From assembly GCF_014851395.1 (NCBI RefSeq), contig NW_024041150.1:5198891-5262890 (forward strand): a stretch of DNA of 64,000 nucleotides. The letters are read 5' to 3'. Each line of letters starts with the position of its first letter. The stretch's first letter is position 1. This DNA is from Micropterus salmoides. Its lineage: Eukaryota > Chordata > Actinopteri > Centrarchiformes > Centrarchidae. Positions 23,326 through 35,303 of the stretch are shown here, in pieces. Made by a program: the position numbers and the translations under genes. The notes beneath the pieces are model-generated. The model ran no database searches. It had not been told where the DNA came from and worked only from the letters and a program-made list of their open reading frames with translations.

Positions 23326-24541
23326 ACACCGAACCTTTAAACTTGACATTGGAATTAAAGTTGTTAGGAATATACAGTACTTATATTGTTGTCGTGCTGC
23401 AAAAAACACAGTAACAGTCCATCCTCATAAAACCACATATTCTGTGATCTTCTCTTTGGTTTCCCCTAATATTTCGCTGAAGTTTAGACTGATTCATCAG
23501 CTGCAGTTTCAGCACGGCTGGACTGGTAATCTAGAGATTACTTCATTATATTATATTTATTTTTATTGTCTGAATTGTCTCCTGCCACCTGAATTTTGTG
23601 CTTCCCTGGTGCAGAAAATGTCTCCAGAATGAAATTAATGCTCAAAATCTTCTGGGGAAGGACCCCAAATAGTTGGGGGGGGTCCCTATCAACTATTTCA
23701 TCAATACATTTAAAATATATTCTTGCCTTGTCATGGCCCCAATCTTGTGCAATGTTACGTCTCATGGGCTAAATGTTTCATCCTAATCTGAGCCCTTAAA
23801 TGGAAGGATGGTGTATTGGTGAGGGGTGTCCGACCGATTTCAGTGGGCCGCCTGGGCCCAGACCAGCCCTGCATTTCAGTGTTGTCTGAAAGTAAAATTT
23901 TAATATTTTAAATATTTAAACTACTGTGTCTGTGTATATGCCATCTTTTTAAACAACCAATGCGTGCAACAGCTGTAAACATGAGTCAGTACATTTATTA
24001 AAAACTAAAGTCAGCATATCTACTTCCATGTGGATTTGATCTAATACTTTTTGTTTCTGCATGAAAGTCTTTTCTTATTGAGGCCCCAGAATGCTGCCAA
24101 GACCCCTCTGACCCTGAACAATCATCACCCGCTTTCCCAACGCCACCTTATCACTGACATCATTATTTGCATGTGGGATTACAGCAGGACAAAGGTGATG
24201 TTAATGCTTTGAGAAACGCCTCCGTCCCTCCAGTGATCACCATTTCTCCAGCCGCGGCTCTCAGTCCGGGCTTAAAGGTTCAAGGCGTCTTCGGCTCCGC
24301 AGCTTCCGTGTCTTTTGTAGACAACCTTGGGAGGCTTTCTATTCAGCCCGGGGTGTATTATAGCCATCAGCACTCGGGCAATATGTAATTAGTGTCGGGG
24401 TCAAAGGCCGAGGCGGGATTTAAGCCTGAGACCTACTGGTCAGTCAACAAACCGGGGGACCAAATCCCCCCTGGACTCCAGGGACGGAAACCCCGCTGTT
24501 GACAGATCTGAGCCACACAAACACTAAGAAAACAGGTTTAA

Positions 24542-24593
<52 letters not shown>

Positions 24594-25096
24594 TAAGCAC
24601 CAACACAAACATGCAGGTTTAACATTGATTCACAGACCAATACAAGAACTGTGCACCTGTCTCGTGCTAATTGATGCTAACTTTGCTAACCAGCAAGACT
24701 TACCATCTCCTCTTATTTTGTTTCTCCAGATAAACCCGAGCAGAACGTTGACATAAGGATAATTCTGCAAAACCCCAGATGATGTTTTCTTTTAACCATG
24801 ATGTATGTCACTCTGCTGTTATAGCGATTATCACTAACACAGCGTTCAACCTCTTTCATCTAAGATTTATGACATCCTGTATTTACTGTAGATTTCACAA
24901 ATTCAAATTATTGATTGCAACAATAAATTTTAATGCAGTAATTGCGTATTTTTACACACCGCTTTTATGGAAGCAAAGACGCAGTCATATCAAAACCTCG
25001 CACCTGAGATTGTCATTTGGATTATCGTTTACAGTCTGACCTTTTACTTGCAATACTTGTTTACTTAAGTAAAACTTTACATGCAGGATTTTAACT
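23326..25096. other. Non-coding stretch; unique GC-richer block at 24080-24460
   Basis: No gene recognised. Positions 24080-24460 are GC-richer than their surroundings, low in repeats and contain ATTATTTGCATGTG (octamer-like) and a STAT-like word, so they could be conserved non-coding DNA; only an alignment could show that. Confidence 0.4.
24545..24591. repeat. (CA)n microsatellite
   Basis: About 23 uninterrupted CA dinucleotides, the longest pure tract in the window. Confidence 0.97.
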
Positions 25097-25244
25097 GGTG
25101 GTGATGGAGCAGTGGATAAGACACATGCCTATGGTGTGTGAGACCCGGGTTCATTTCCCCACTGTGACACGAGGCGTGCGACCTCTGACATAAATAGCAA
25201 TTGTAAGTCTCTTTGGATAAAAGCGTCAGTTAAATGAATAAATG
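25097..25244 (+). mobile_element. tRNA-derived SINE with L2-type tail
   Basis: The head GGTGGTGATGGAGCAGTGGA-TAAGAC resembles a tRNA A box and GGGTTCATTTCCCC a B box. The tail CTTTGGATAAAAGCGTCAGT-TAAATGAATAAATG is the 3' sequence that fish SINEs share with L2/CR1-like LINEs, from memory. Length ~148 bp. Confidence 0.75.
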
Positions 25245-25402
25245 AAATGCAGAATGATGTGTTAAGTAAACTTCAGTTGTTCTGTCACTACACACACTCA
25301 TCATTCGTGCAGGAACACAAACACACAGTTATATTACACAACAGTGAGAGCACAGCAGTTCACACCTGTAGCCAGGAGGCAAAAAACAACAGCAGCAACA
25401 TA

Positions 25403-25428
25403 ACACACACACACACACACACACACAC
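25403..25428. repeat. (CA)n microsatellite
   Basis: Thirteen CA dinucleotides; a second tract lies 130 bp downstream. Confidence 0.95.
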
Positions 25429-25556
25429 TATAAAGAAACATTGGACAAATAAACACACAGATAAAACGAGGAGACATATTGTGCATATGCACACAACAAC
25501 ACATAATCAGCAAACAAAAAAACACAAACACGCATGACATGAAAATATAAATGTTT

Positions 25557-25559
<3 letters not shown>

Positions 25560-25589
<30 letters not shown>
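25560..25589. repeat. (CA)n microsatellite
   Basis: Fifteen CA dinucleotides. Confidence 0.95.
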
Positions 25590-25591
<2 letters not shown>

Positions 25592-28235
25592 ATCCACCTG
25601 CCGCTGCCAGCTTCCACAGCAACATGAAAGCCTATAATTTAATCGTGATGAATGTCAGAGTGCGCGGAAAGTTCAGTACCTTTACTGAAACCTCGAGGCT
25701 TCTTCCTGTGGTTCCTGCTGATGTCAGCGTGTACCGGCAGCCACCCAGCGACAACGAGCGTTAACTTTGCCAATCTGTCGGCGAGTCAGATGGGAAGAAC
25801 ACCTTTTAAAATAAAAGGTAGCTGCACCGCAGTGGAAAAATAAAGGCTTTGAGTTTAAATGTAAATGAGAGACAAACTGTCAAGCGCTCTGGGTGAAGCT
25901 GCTCTAAATACAGTTCATTTAAAAGGTGCTTATTGTGATAATTGGCACCTTTAGAAAAATCAGGAAAATCCCCAAAATTGGAGATAAAAAAAAACCAAAC
26001 ACCTACTTTTACTTCTCAGTGGGACCTTTTTGAAATTAACTGTAAACTAAAACAGGAATGTGTTTTCCAGTTGGCACAAGACATTATAGCAGGAACATTA
26101 TTGGCATTTTGTCTGAAGAAAGCAGAAATGCTGTCATTTGTCTGGGGATCAGTCTCGTCTGAGCCGTCTGTTGTATTCTGAAAATGTTCACCAAAATGGC
26201 CTTAACTGCATGTTTGATAAGCAAGCAAGCAACAAGTTAATGAATTTAAACTGTAAAATTAAACCATGTTGCAGAAACGCAATGAAAAACTTGCCATGTT
26301 TTGCCTCGTTATTGTTTTCTGAATTAATTATCGTTTTTATTTCATTCCATATTTAGTTTTTGTTTGTCCGCCTTGCTGTAAAGCATTTTGCATCGCATGC
26401 TTTCACGTTCTATAAATCAAGTTTCATTGTTATCATTAATAATACTGTAGAATATTTCACGTCCACCATCACTCATTTGTGGTTCCAGTCATCTGGTTAT
26501 GACGGTTTACTCTTCACTTGCTCCGCGTTTCAATAATTCAGATGTTGTGCAACACACAGCTGAAAGAGATATTTTATTATCAGTAATCTGCAGCGGTTAT
26601 CACCCTCACACCCCTCCCCTGAAGCAAAAGTTGGCTTTGAAGGAACATTCCTGTCATGTCGAGTCACTCTGCATTTTACTGATTAACCCTTCAGTCCAAT
26701 CAGACCAACACTTTTCTAACCTGACAGAGGATGATTTTTAACAAATTTAAGAGGTTGATCATACAGCTCTGACATATATATGAAATAGAAAAAAACTATA
26801 CAGTACAAATACAGAAATCATCCTACAACATTAGTTCTGCATCAGTCAGCACTATAGTAATTGTTATTTATAGTAATTGTGTAATCTGTGCCTCATTGGT
26901 TTATGTAGTAAATTTAAATTGCTTAAATTGCATCAGGTAATCATAAATACTTTATTTTTACTTCCTTTTGCAGAATCAAAAATGTTTTTTAATTTATATT
27001 AATGAGGGGAAAAAAACTGGGATGCTTGTTTATTTCTGCAGAATAGAGTCAAGGTACAAATACATGTAGGGTAAATTAATAAATGACATTATGTTCCCAG
27101 CTGACAGGTGTCCAGTGTAGTCCGGTGGTGTCAACCTGCACACATTTGGACACAGTAGACAGTTGTAGGGTAGTCGGGGGGTGTTGGTGTCCATGGCTCT
27201 AGACTGAAGGGCCTGGCATGCTGTTAAGTCCTTTTTAATACACAACATAGCTAACTTAAGTCTGACATAAGTCAATAGATAGAGGGGAAGGAGAAAAAAC
27301 TTTTCTGCTGACCTGGAACCAGAGCTGCATGTTAAGTTACACGACTTTAAACACAGAGGAAACATGATTACCATTAGTAGAGAGTCCAAGTTATGGCAAT
27401 ATAGACATAGACATAGCATGTACAGTGTTTGATGCCCTGACCTGACAGCAGTATTTAAATGTGAAGAAGTTCGCCTTTGTACTCAACCCAGACACACCTT
27501 TATGCTGTCAAATAAATTCAGAGTTCATGTCGTGTTACCGATTAACAGTAATTATTAACAGCAGCCATTACACTTGAGTAAATAAGTATTATATTTCCTT
27601 CTGAAATGGAGGGAAAGTGGAACATTTCTCAAAATGGAAATACCAGACAAATACTTACAAATAATACAAATACTAGACAAAATCAGTGTCACAAGACATT
27701 TATCTCTAAAGTAGTTAAAGTAGAAATGGGTGAAATGTTTGTAATACAGAGCAGCTCAGCATGAAGTTGTACTAGTTATATAGTGTGTGCCTTAACTAGC
27801 CGCTCTGGTGTGCGTGATTCATCAAACAGCATCGATCACAGAAATTCACAAATCAACTGTTGCTTCTGACCTTGAAATATTTTTAAACAAAACTGTGGAC
27901 AGCTGTGGCAAACTGGCCTTTCAAAATAAAATCCTCGTGTGTCCCAGCAGTTTGAGACGGAGGGCTTTAAAAACCATCACCGCAAACAGCTTCTTGTGGC
28001 GACGGCGTTTTACATGTGAGGCTGGAGAGAGCAGAGGGGCGCGGAGGCTCAGGGCTTCATTAAGTGAACTCATGAAGTGTGTGAGAGGTCAAAGCCCACG
28101 CTGCGCTGCCTAATAAGAACACCACCGCCCCTGCACACCCTGTCAGACACTGGGCCTGTCAGTTAGCATCTCAGACCTTACTGGTCCTCTGTTCCGCACC
28201 AGTAAGCCTGCCTGGTAACCACTAACCACTGGGTG
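25590..28235. other. Non-coding stretch, no gene recognised
   Basis: No supportable gene. A 129-codon minus-strand frame at 27030-27419 is Cys/Leu-rich without a recognisable domain. Positions 27895-28125 are unique and GC-richer (ending CTAATAAGAACACC), possibly conserved non-coding. Confidence 0.45.
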
Positions 28236-28261
28236 GTGTGTGTGTGTGTGTGTGTGTGTGT
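28236..28261. repeat. (TG)n microsatellite
   Basis: About 12 TG dinucleotides. Confidence 0.95.
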
Positions 28262-28841
28262 TCACACAGATTCTGCAGATCCATCCATCGTTTTTTAGTT
28301 TAATCAGATCTGTTGAATTGGTTTGAATCTAAACAATCTTTTTTTTATCATCTTCATGAGAGGTATCTGTGGATTCACAGAGCTCGCAGCCACAGGTGTG
28401 TCGCTTATGTGATATGAGTTGTGTGTGTTTGAGTCCATATCCTGCAGTTACTTTGCTTCAGTTGTTTTCTTGCAGATATCTTTACTTTGCTTGACTTATA
28501 TTTTTTGCATTCATTTAACAATTTGTAATGTAGACAGACAGAAAACATGATGAAAACACAAGGACAAGGGGGTTGAGGTCACTGACCGTATTTGAATCAG
28601 ATTCAGATCTTTGGTTTTTAGACCTTTGGATTTACAAGTAAAGTGTGTGAGCTTTAGGGTGAGTTAGAAATTGGCAGGAGAGTGAGGGGAAAGTTTATCA
28701 GGCAAACATACATCCCTTTCAATCCACAGTCCTACACTGATAAAACTGCGTTTTTTCAGGTTCACAGAGGTGTGATTCACTTTGTGCAGGTGTGGTTCTA
28801 GTAGATGTTAGTTTCCTCAGTATTTTTGGTCCTCCCCCATA

Positions 28842-29104
28842 CAGTGGGGAGAACAAGTATTTGATACACTGCTGATTTTGTAGGTTTTCCTATTTACAAA
28901 GCATGTAGAGGTCTGTAATTTTTATCATAGGTGCACTTCAACTGTGAGAGAAGGAATCTAAGACAACAATCCAGAAAATCACATTGTATGATTTTTAAAT
29001 AATTAATTTGCATTTTATTGCATGACATAAGTATTTGATCACCTACCAACCAGTAAGAATTCCAGCTCTCACAGACCTGTTAGTTCTTCTTTAAGATGCC
29101 CTCC
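28842..29104 (+). mobile_element. Tc1-like transposon, 5' terminal fragment
   Basis: Begins CAGTGGGGAGAACAAGTATT directly after a TA (28840-28841), the target dinucleotide of Tc1/mariner elements. It continues through TTTTCCTATTTACAAAGCAT and AGTATTTGATCACCTACCAA, which I recognise as the 5' non-coding part of a common fish Tc1-like family. It stops at ~29104, before any transposase codon, where a different repeat begins. The 3' half is absent from the window. Confidence 0.8.
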
Positions 29105-29106
29105 TG

Positions 29107-29290
29107 TGGCCTGTACTACTAAGCGGGGTAACGGGCTTATCCAGGAAACTTCAGGAATAACTTCGTTACGTCCGGTGTAACTTCCCGGTTAACCCGTACT
29201 ATGAAAGGTGGACAGGTGTTACCCGAGGTCTGTTGCCACGGCAATTTACGCTGTATCTCTAAACTGCTCCGAGCAGGTTACCTCGAGGTT
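29107..29290. mobile_element. DNA-transposon end (GGCCTGTACTAC), one-sided
   Basis: GGCCTGTACTACTAAGCGGG, followed by GTAACGGGCTTATCCAGG and several GGTTA(A/C)CC / GGTTACC(T/C) words, resembles a Harbinger/ISL2EU-like fish MITE end, from memory. No partner inverted end was found downstream. It abuts the truncated Tc1-like fragment exactly. Confidence 0.5.
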
Positions 29291-30676
29291 ACCCTGCACG
29301 TGGATTACACACCACATCTCTAGCCTACTCAGTGTTAATGATGAGAAGTAGGATATTAATACACACTGCTTTATAACATAGGCCTATGTTTAGATTTCAT
29401 CCTGATTTGCTCCAGAAGCCTCGGGGATTTTAGAGAGGAATCTTAATTAATTAACGGTATAGTTTCTTAGATGTTGCCCATCTGTGGTCTATAATTGAAT
29501 TCTCTAAAGTGTTTTCACATATTAAAAGAATCCTAGATGAAAGTGTGAAATTTACACGAAGAAAAATCAGAAATTCCCTGAAATTAATGTCATAAAAAAT
29601 CGAAAATCACTTTGTTTTCTTCTGAATATGCTCAATCCAAGTCTCTAAGGTGCATGATAGTGATTGTGGGCTAAACTCAGGAATATTTCCTCACTGCTAA
29701 ATCTGATTGCAAAGTTTTATATAACTTTCCACTTTCTCTCAAATGTGTGACTATAATGTCAGAGAAAGTTTTTTTCCTTGTAGGCTAGATTAAATTAAAT
29801 TTTCTCTCTGATTATTAGGACTAGCCCTCTCCGCTGGCTCCTTTTTTTGTATTACAATGGACCTTATGTGCAGTTGTACCTTTAGGCTACATCATATTAC
29901 AATAGTCCAATCCAAAATCAACAATATCTAAAGCCCACAAAAAAACGTCAGATTAAATAAAGTCCTCTTTGACACAAATACAGAGCATTGTAAGCTTAAT
30001 ACAGATGGATGATTGTACAGCTGTGTAACTCTCATTAATGTAGAAATGCTGATAAAGGTTTTACATTAAAATATTGGCTGGTTTGTGGTGGAGTTCAGTC
30101 GACAGAACAGAAACTAACCAAGTAATTTTTGTGCCTAAACCTAACCAAACATTTACCAAAGTGAAAATCATTAATCACATTCATTTTTCATCAGTAATTG
30201 CAATGTGTCTCTCAAGAAGGCATAGGCAACACATTTTACAGTATATTTGGAGGACTTGATGGTGAAACCTTTTTAAAAACAGAAGTTTCAAAACGTTCAC
30301 ACTAAATATATAACATTGTCACATACATGTCTGACTCCTTTTACAGCGCTGCATTGAAGCGTCATCATCTCACACTTAAATATTACCAAGGAAATAAAAT
30401 ATTACACAACAAAAGGACGCTGTATCCATCATACGGAGCATTTTAAGAGGCTCGAGCATCATTTTATACACATTTTCTATTCTATTCACAGATATATGAG
30501 ACGTTTTCGGAGGCCGTTTAATGGTTTCGAACAAAGTCTGACAGCTGGTAGGCTGATCAGTGATCAGTGTGTTTGTCTTGTTAAAGCATCAACACTTATG
30601 GTACTGCTGGCTGTTTCCGGACTGTGTGTTTGCAAATCACTGAGACAGGAGGCAGCAGCTCTGTGATTGGCTCTGA

Positions 30677-30677
<1 letters not shown>
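29291..30677. other. Non-coding AT-rich stretch
   Basis: No gene recognised. AT-rich with short stop-ridden frames. GTGCCTAAACCTAACCAAAC near 30131 recalls a phrase inside the 31210/53604 dispersed repeat. Confidence 0.5.

Positions 30678-30708
<31 letters not shown>
30678..30708. repeat. (CA)n microsatellite
   Basis: About 15 CA dinucleotides. Confidence 0.95.
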
Positions 30709-30710
<2 letters not shown>

Positions 30711-31209
30711 CAGGCTGTCCATGCTCTGTCAGTAGTTGGCAGCCCCTCTCTCTCTTTTTGACTCCAAGCTGATGAAAGCGGCGAGGCGGTTGCCGTGACT
30801 GGAGCGGTGGCAGCGCGAGAGAGAGAAGCCGTCATTAAGTGCTACGACTTGTTTCCACAACAGCATATCAGTGATTATTATAAGGTGTCACTTCCCGGTT
30901 TGGCCCCCCCACAGCGACAAACGGAACTAGTAAAGAGGAGGGGCCGGCCGGGCGCCAGTCACCTCGGAGGTGTGTTGAGTTGACATGGTTAGAACAACAA
31001 ATACACAACGGCTGCAGGAAGTCTTGCCGGCCTTGTCTGGAGTTAGAGTTGAACCTCCTGTGACTCATTTCTAACCTCATCTGATGCTCCCGAGTGCTTT
31101 CACTTGCAGACGTTTCATATTTATAGTAGAGCTCATTAATAACCAAACAGGAAGCCGCTGTAACATTTACGTATGTTGTTGACCGTGACCTCTAGTGGCA
31201 GAAGAAGTC

Positions 31210-31475
31210 AGGTGACGTATAAAGAGCGAGTCCACATAAGGACGTGGTGGGCGGATGAGTGAAGTAAACTAAGGACTTTCACTCGGGTGAAACAGGTTTG
31301 AGTCCCATTTGAAAGAAAGTCAAAGTTGACATGTTCTAAGTTACATATAGTTTTTTAGATGACGTGGCGTGACTAGCGTAATGCACTTATTTTAATCCAA
31401 CCAGGATCTTTTCCTAAACCGAACCAAGTGGTTTTGTTGCCTAAAACTAACCAAACTACCATTGTTAACATCTTC
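31210..31475. repeat. Dispersed repeat, copy 1 (partner at 53.6 kb)
   Basis: Collinear with 53604-53882. Shared phrases are 'AAGGACGTGGTGGG/AAGGAGGTGGTTGG', GGACTTTCAC, GAGTCCCATTT(G/A)AAAGAAAGT, TTATTTTAA(T/C)CC and a 'GGTTTTGTTGCCTAAA'-like block. Family not recognised. Confidence 0.65.
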
Positions 31476-31521
31476 CTTCTTAGAGTGACCCCGACATCTA
31501 AGAAGTGAGCAAATCAATAGA

Positions 31522-31523
<2 letters not shown>

Positions 31524-31560
<37 letters not shown>
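31524..31560. repeat. (GT)n microsatellite
   Basis: About 18 GT dinucleotides. Confidence 0.97.
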
Positions 31561-31562
<2 letters not shown>

Positions 31563-33125
31563 AAAGAGATAAACACTGCTAAAGTAATCGTAATTTTGTA
31601 ATTTAGACATAGAGAGACTTTTACGTCAATGATCCATGCAGCTTTGGTCAGAAGTGACGGAAAGAGCCACGATGCTCACTGATATCTGGTACCTGGAAAG
31701 AAAAAGCGCAGCTGTGATTTTAAAATCTTATGATGTCAAAGAAGAAGAGAAGTTTTCTGTTCTCTCACAGACTGCGTCACTGATGGGTTTTAAAATGTCT
31801 TTGCTTTTGAAGCATTAATCAGTGACCACTGCCGTGAGCATGAGGGACACTAGCCCACGCGTTTATGAATCCACAGATACATTTTCACATTAATTTCATC
31901 ATTTAGCGGTATATTAGAGCCCGAATTCTGCCGCCTGTTTTATGATATCCAACATCCACAAGCATTGATGACAGGACGTTAAGTTGGGACCTGTTTGCTT
32001 GTTATGTCATGTGGGAGAGTGTTGCTGCCAATTATTATGGGGGGTTTTAACCTGTTTTGCCCCGGCCACTCAAAATAGTTTAGAGACTCATCTGATCTGA
32101 GCAGAATCCAAGCTAGCATAAGGCTTTTTCCCCCTCCTGTGTCTCAATTCGGGTACTTCCTCTAGTATACTAACATGCAGTACACTGCGTCCACTATGTA
32201 CTTACTTGCTCAGTGCGTTAATTTCGACTGTGCTGTCGCAAAACTATCGCGAAATTGCACAATCCCCCCAGCACAGATGCCTCCTGCACAGCTCCAAAAT
32301 AACAGCCAGGCTTTATCAACCAAAATACAATGGGTAACTTTCTGTGAAGGTCATCGTTATAATGACTTACGCATATATTTATATAACACGATATAATGCA
32401 TCAATAAGACATTAAGTTGTTATAATCACTTACAAACATGCATTAGGTGCTATAGCAAAGTTCATAACGTATTATGACCTTTTGATTTAATGTTTTATAA
32501 CTAATAGTAATACCAGTTTATATCAATGTGCGGCAAGAATCTCCGACCATGTTCCATAACACATTATAACCACCGACTGGTTATAAATACACTTTAGTCA
32601 CCATTTACAATTAGTGATATAAAATGGAATAATAGCTTATAGTAATGTTTAATGTTATATAGCGTGTCTTTATTTGCTTTAAGGAAAGTGTTAAAATATC
32701 TATCCCTGTATAATATATGGACATAATACCATATGAACTAATTATAAGACTTTATAACACTTAATTGTTTGCTTTAAGTAAAGTGAGACACATTTTGCGC
32801 AGGAAAACAACTTTTATTTACGTTTCTTCACTTTATGAACAACATTTTGCAGTTTAACACAAAAACACAACATAATTACATCCAAAAAACTCATTGTCAG
32901 GGTGGTGAAAGATCGCTCAAGAGAAGACCTGTTCATCATGTAAGAAGAGGCTCAGATGTTTTCACAGATGAATGGCGAGCCTATGGACAGGCCCTAACAG
33001 ATGCAGTGGACGATTTAAAGACAACCGCTTCACAAAACGTATCAAAGGACATTTAAAAGTAATTGAATGGGAATACTGTTTGGGCAGTAGGGATGAGAAT
33101 CTCTTGGCACCTCACGACTACTTGA
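31561..33125. other. Non-coding stretch with a repeat fragment
   Basis: No gene recognised. Positions 32285-32830 are AT-rich with repeated 'CATTATAAC/TTATAACAC' phrases. The fragment at 32138-32260 is listed separately. Confidence 0.5.
32138..32260. repeat. Dispersed repeat fragment, copy 2
   Basis: Starts CTGTGTCTCAATTCGGGTAC and matches 21655-21770 in the same orientation. It resembles the end of a MITE beginning CTGTGTCTCAATTC. Confidence 0.6.
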
Positions 33126-33133
33126 TTACGATT

Positions 33134-33417
33134 GATTGGGGCGGCTGTGGCTCAGGATGTAGAGCGGGTTGGCCGTTAATCGGAAGGTCGGAGGTTCAAT
33201 CCCTGGCTCCCCCTGGTTGCGTGTCGAAGTGTCCTTGGGCAAGATACTGAACCCCGATTTGCCCCTGGCGGCTGTTCCGCCAGTGTATGAATGAGCGTGA
33301 ATGTTAGTTTCCGTTTGAGCACTTAGGCTAAGTGTATGAATGCAGATGTAGTGTAAAAGCGCTTTGTGTGGTCGAAGAGACTAGAAAGGCGCTATACAAG
33401 TAAGGAGCATTTACATT
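33134..33417 (+). mobile_element. Full-length tRNA-derived SINE
   Basis: The head GGGGCGGCTGTGGCTCAGGA-TGTAGAGCG contains an A box, and GGAGGTTCAATCCCTGGCTC contains a B box, of the internal RNA polymerase III promoter. The body has GAAGTGTCCTTGGGCAAGAT and the 3' part GCGCTTTGTGTGGTCG and AAAGGCGCTATACAAGTA, all standard for a percomorph fish SINE, from memory. It is bounded by an 8-bp direct repeat TTACGATT (33126-33133 and 33418-33425), a convincing target-site duplication. A truncated copy is at 17165-17266 and a minus-strand head-only copy at 50350-50388. Confidence 0.85.
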
Positions 33418-33425
33418 TTACGATT

Positions 33426-34224
33426 CAGAGGGCAGCGATTTTGATGCATCTTTTTTTTCTGTGAGTTCTGGATAATTACTAAACATTTCATTTAAAATTA
33501 AAATCCTACAGAAACATCTCCTCAATTGCTTAAAAGGACTAGTTTACATCCCTGATTTACTTTACTAGCCTCAGCTCCTCCTGGTCACCGGCGTCCTTCC
33601 TTTAACAAACAGCTGTCAGACTCTGAAAGCTAAAATATAACTTAACTATCAGGATGTTCGTTACTGCATGTGAACTGGACACCAGTTTAGCTTGAACCTG
33701 ATGTTCTCATTCCTCGACAAGTTAGGTAGTAATGAGTAATTACTAATTTAGCTAACGTTACATTGCAGCCAAAAAATAGAACAAAGTGCTTTACAGGGCA
33801 GATAAGATACAGACTTCACGGACACACTGTGAGCTACACTGCACATGTTCTGCCAGACTGAAAACTTACTAAGAAAATTAAATATTTTCCTACGCTAACT
33901 TTCACCGTCACGTTCTGCTCTTGTGTGCCGGCGGTCAGCAGTGCGTAAAATAATAACACTTTAATATTCTACCTACCAGAAAGGGCGGAATTGCGTCTCT
34001 CCTTGAGCAACAGTCTTTGAACAGGCTACTGAAACTTCAACTTTGCTGCGATATCGCAGACATCTGGGGCAAGTAGTGGACTGCTGTGTGTGCATGTTTG
34101 TGCGTTTTCGTGTGTGAGAGGGAAATGTTGAATCACGTAATAAGCTATGGTTTATCTCTGTCTCTCTCTCAAGCATATTATCATATAAGTTCAAGTTGCC
34201 AAAGTCAATCTCCTGACGCTGGAC
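33426..34224. other. Non-coding stretch, no gene recognised
   Basis: No gene or named repeat seen. Confidence 0.5.
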
Positions 34225-34459
34225 AGTTTTTAGTGGCTGCACAACAAACTGCAACGTGCAAATTCATAGTTTTCACGTGACGTCACACTCCAATGAAAAC
34301 GCTCCCTTGGAGGGTAAAAATACGTTAATTTCCGTTTTGCGTTGGGCCAAACAACGCCCCTTAACTGTGAAATAATGAGCGTATACCACGGCCTGTCATG
34401 AACCATTGCTTAAATATCTATTTGCACGTTGCCGTTTATTGTGCAGCCACTAAAAAACT
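34225..34459. mobile_element. MITE with ~36-bp terminal inverted repeats
   Basis: The left end AGTTTTTAGTGGCTGCACAA and the inward-read right end AGTTTTTTAGTGGCTGCACA continue as AACTGCAACGTGCAAAT / AACGGCAACGTGCAAAT, giving ~36 bp of near-perfect inverted repeat around 235 bp. The interior is non-coding. Flanking target duplication is not clear, so I do not assign a superfamily. Confidence 0.8.
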
Positions 34460-35065
34460 AGGAGTTTGTGAGCAGGCTGACATATTTTTCCAGCTTTAAA
34501 ACAGACAAGCCTAAACGAATGAACCAAAACGAAGCACCACACAACGTAGTGTCTATCCAATCAACGGCAGTGTTTCCGTGGAAGAAAATATAAATAAGGG
34601 GGAAAATCAATTTGACGTAGCGTGCATACAGCACCAGCCACCAGCCCAAGCGATCCAGTGCATCCAGATGCAGCCCGTCTGCACCTTGAGCCTAACAAGT
34701 TGAATGTGAGATGTCCTGAAATGGCCACTGTACAGAGACTTTGATTTAATTACAAAATTGTTCTTACTCTGGCGCCACCATCAGGACAGACGTGACATGC
34801 ATTAGAGTTAAGGGTTTAAAATATTAGGTCTATTTAAAAAAGTTGTCTCCATTTTATCTACTAACTGACAATTTTGTTTCCTGGGTCTGTAGTCAAAATC
34901 AAAGTCTTGTAAATATTCTTTAGTGTATTTATCAGTTAGGGAGCACATATTAACATCATCATGGTTTCAGTGAAAACGCAATGTTCCTATGTAACACGAT
35001 AAAAGAGATAAGTAAGGTCGAATTTACTATTTTCCCAACTGAGATTGACAGAGGAAGCCCAAGAG
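34460..35065. other. Non-coding stretch, no gene recognised
   Basis: No gene seen; short frames only. Confidence 0.5.
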
Positions 35066-35303
35066 ATTTGAAGAACATACTTTATTGTCATACATGATGC
35101 GAAATTCATCCTCTGCATTTAACCCATCCCTTGAAGGGAGCATTGGGCAGCCACTGTACTGTGCCCGGGGACCAACTCCAGATTGCTTTTTGATGGTGGG
35201 GGAAGCTGGAGCACCTGGAGAAAACCCACACAGACACAGGGGAAAACATGCAAACCCCTTCTTGCTGTGAGGCAACAGCGCTAACCACTGCACCACCGTG
35301 TCT
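35066..35303 (-). mobile_element. tRNA-derived SINE, minus strand
   Basis: On the minus strand it starts CAGACACGGTGGTGCAGTGG-TTAGCGCTG (A-box region) and continues through TTGCCTCACAGCAAGAAGGG, TGTGGGTTTTCTCCAGGTGC and GGGTTAAATGCAGAGGATGA to an ATAAAGTATGTTCTTC tail. It belongs to the 8953-9233 family; the B-box segment between 'AAGAAGGGG' and 'TTTGCATGTTTTCC' is shortened here. Internally deleted copy. Confidence 0.7.

Noticed and set aside
25097..25170. tRNA gene
   Set aside because: The SINE tail follows directly; the tRNA-like part is degenerate (B box GGTTCATTTCC).
27030..27419. 129-codon minus-strand Cys/Leu-rich frame
   Set aside because: No domain or regular cysteine spacing, and AT-rich non-coding surroundings.
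33134..33210. Stand-alone tRNA gene
   Set aside because: A and B boxes belong to a longer SINE with a typical 3' body and target duplication; no cloverleaf pairing expected of a functional tRNA was evident.
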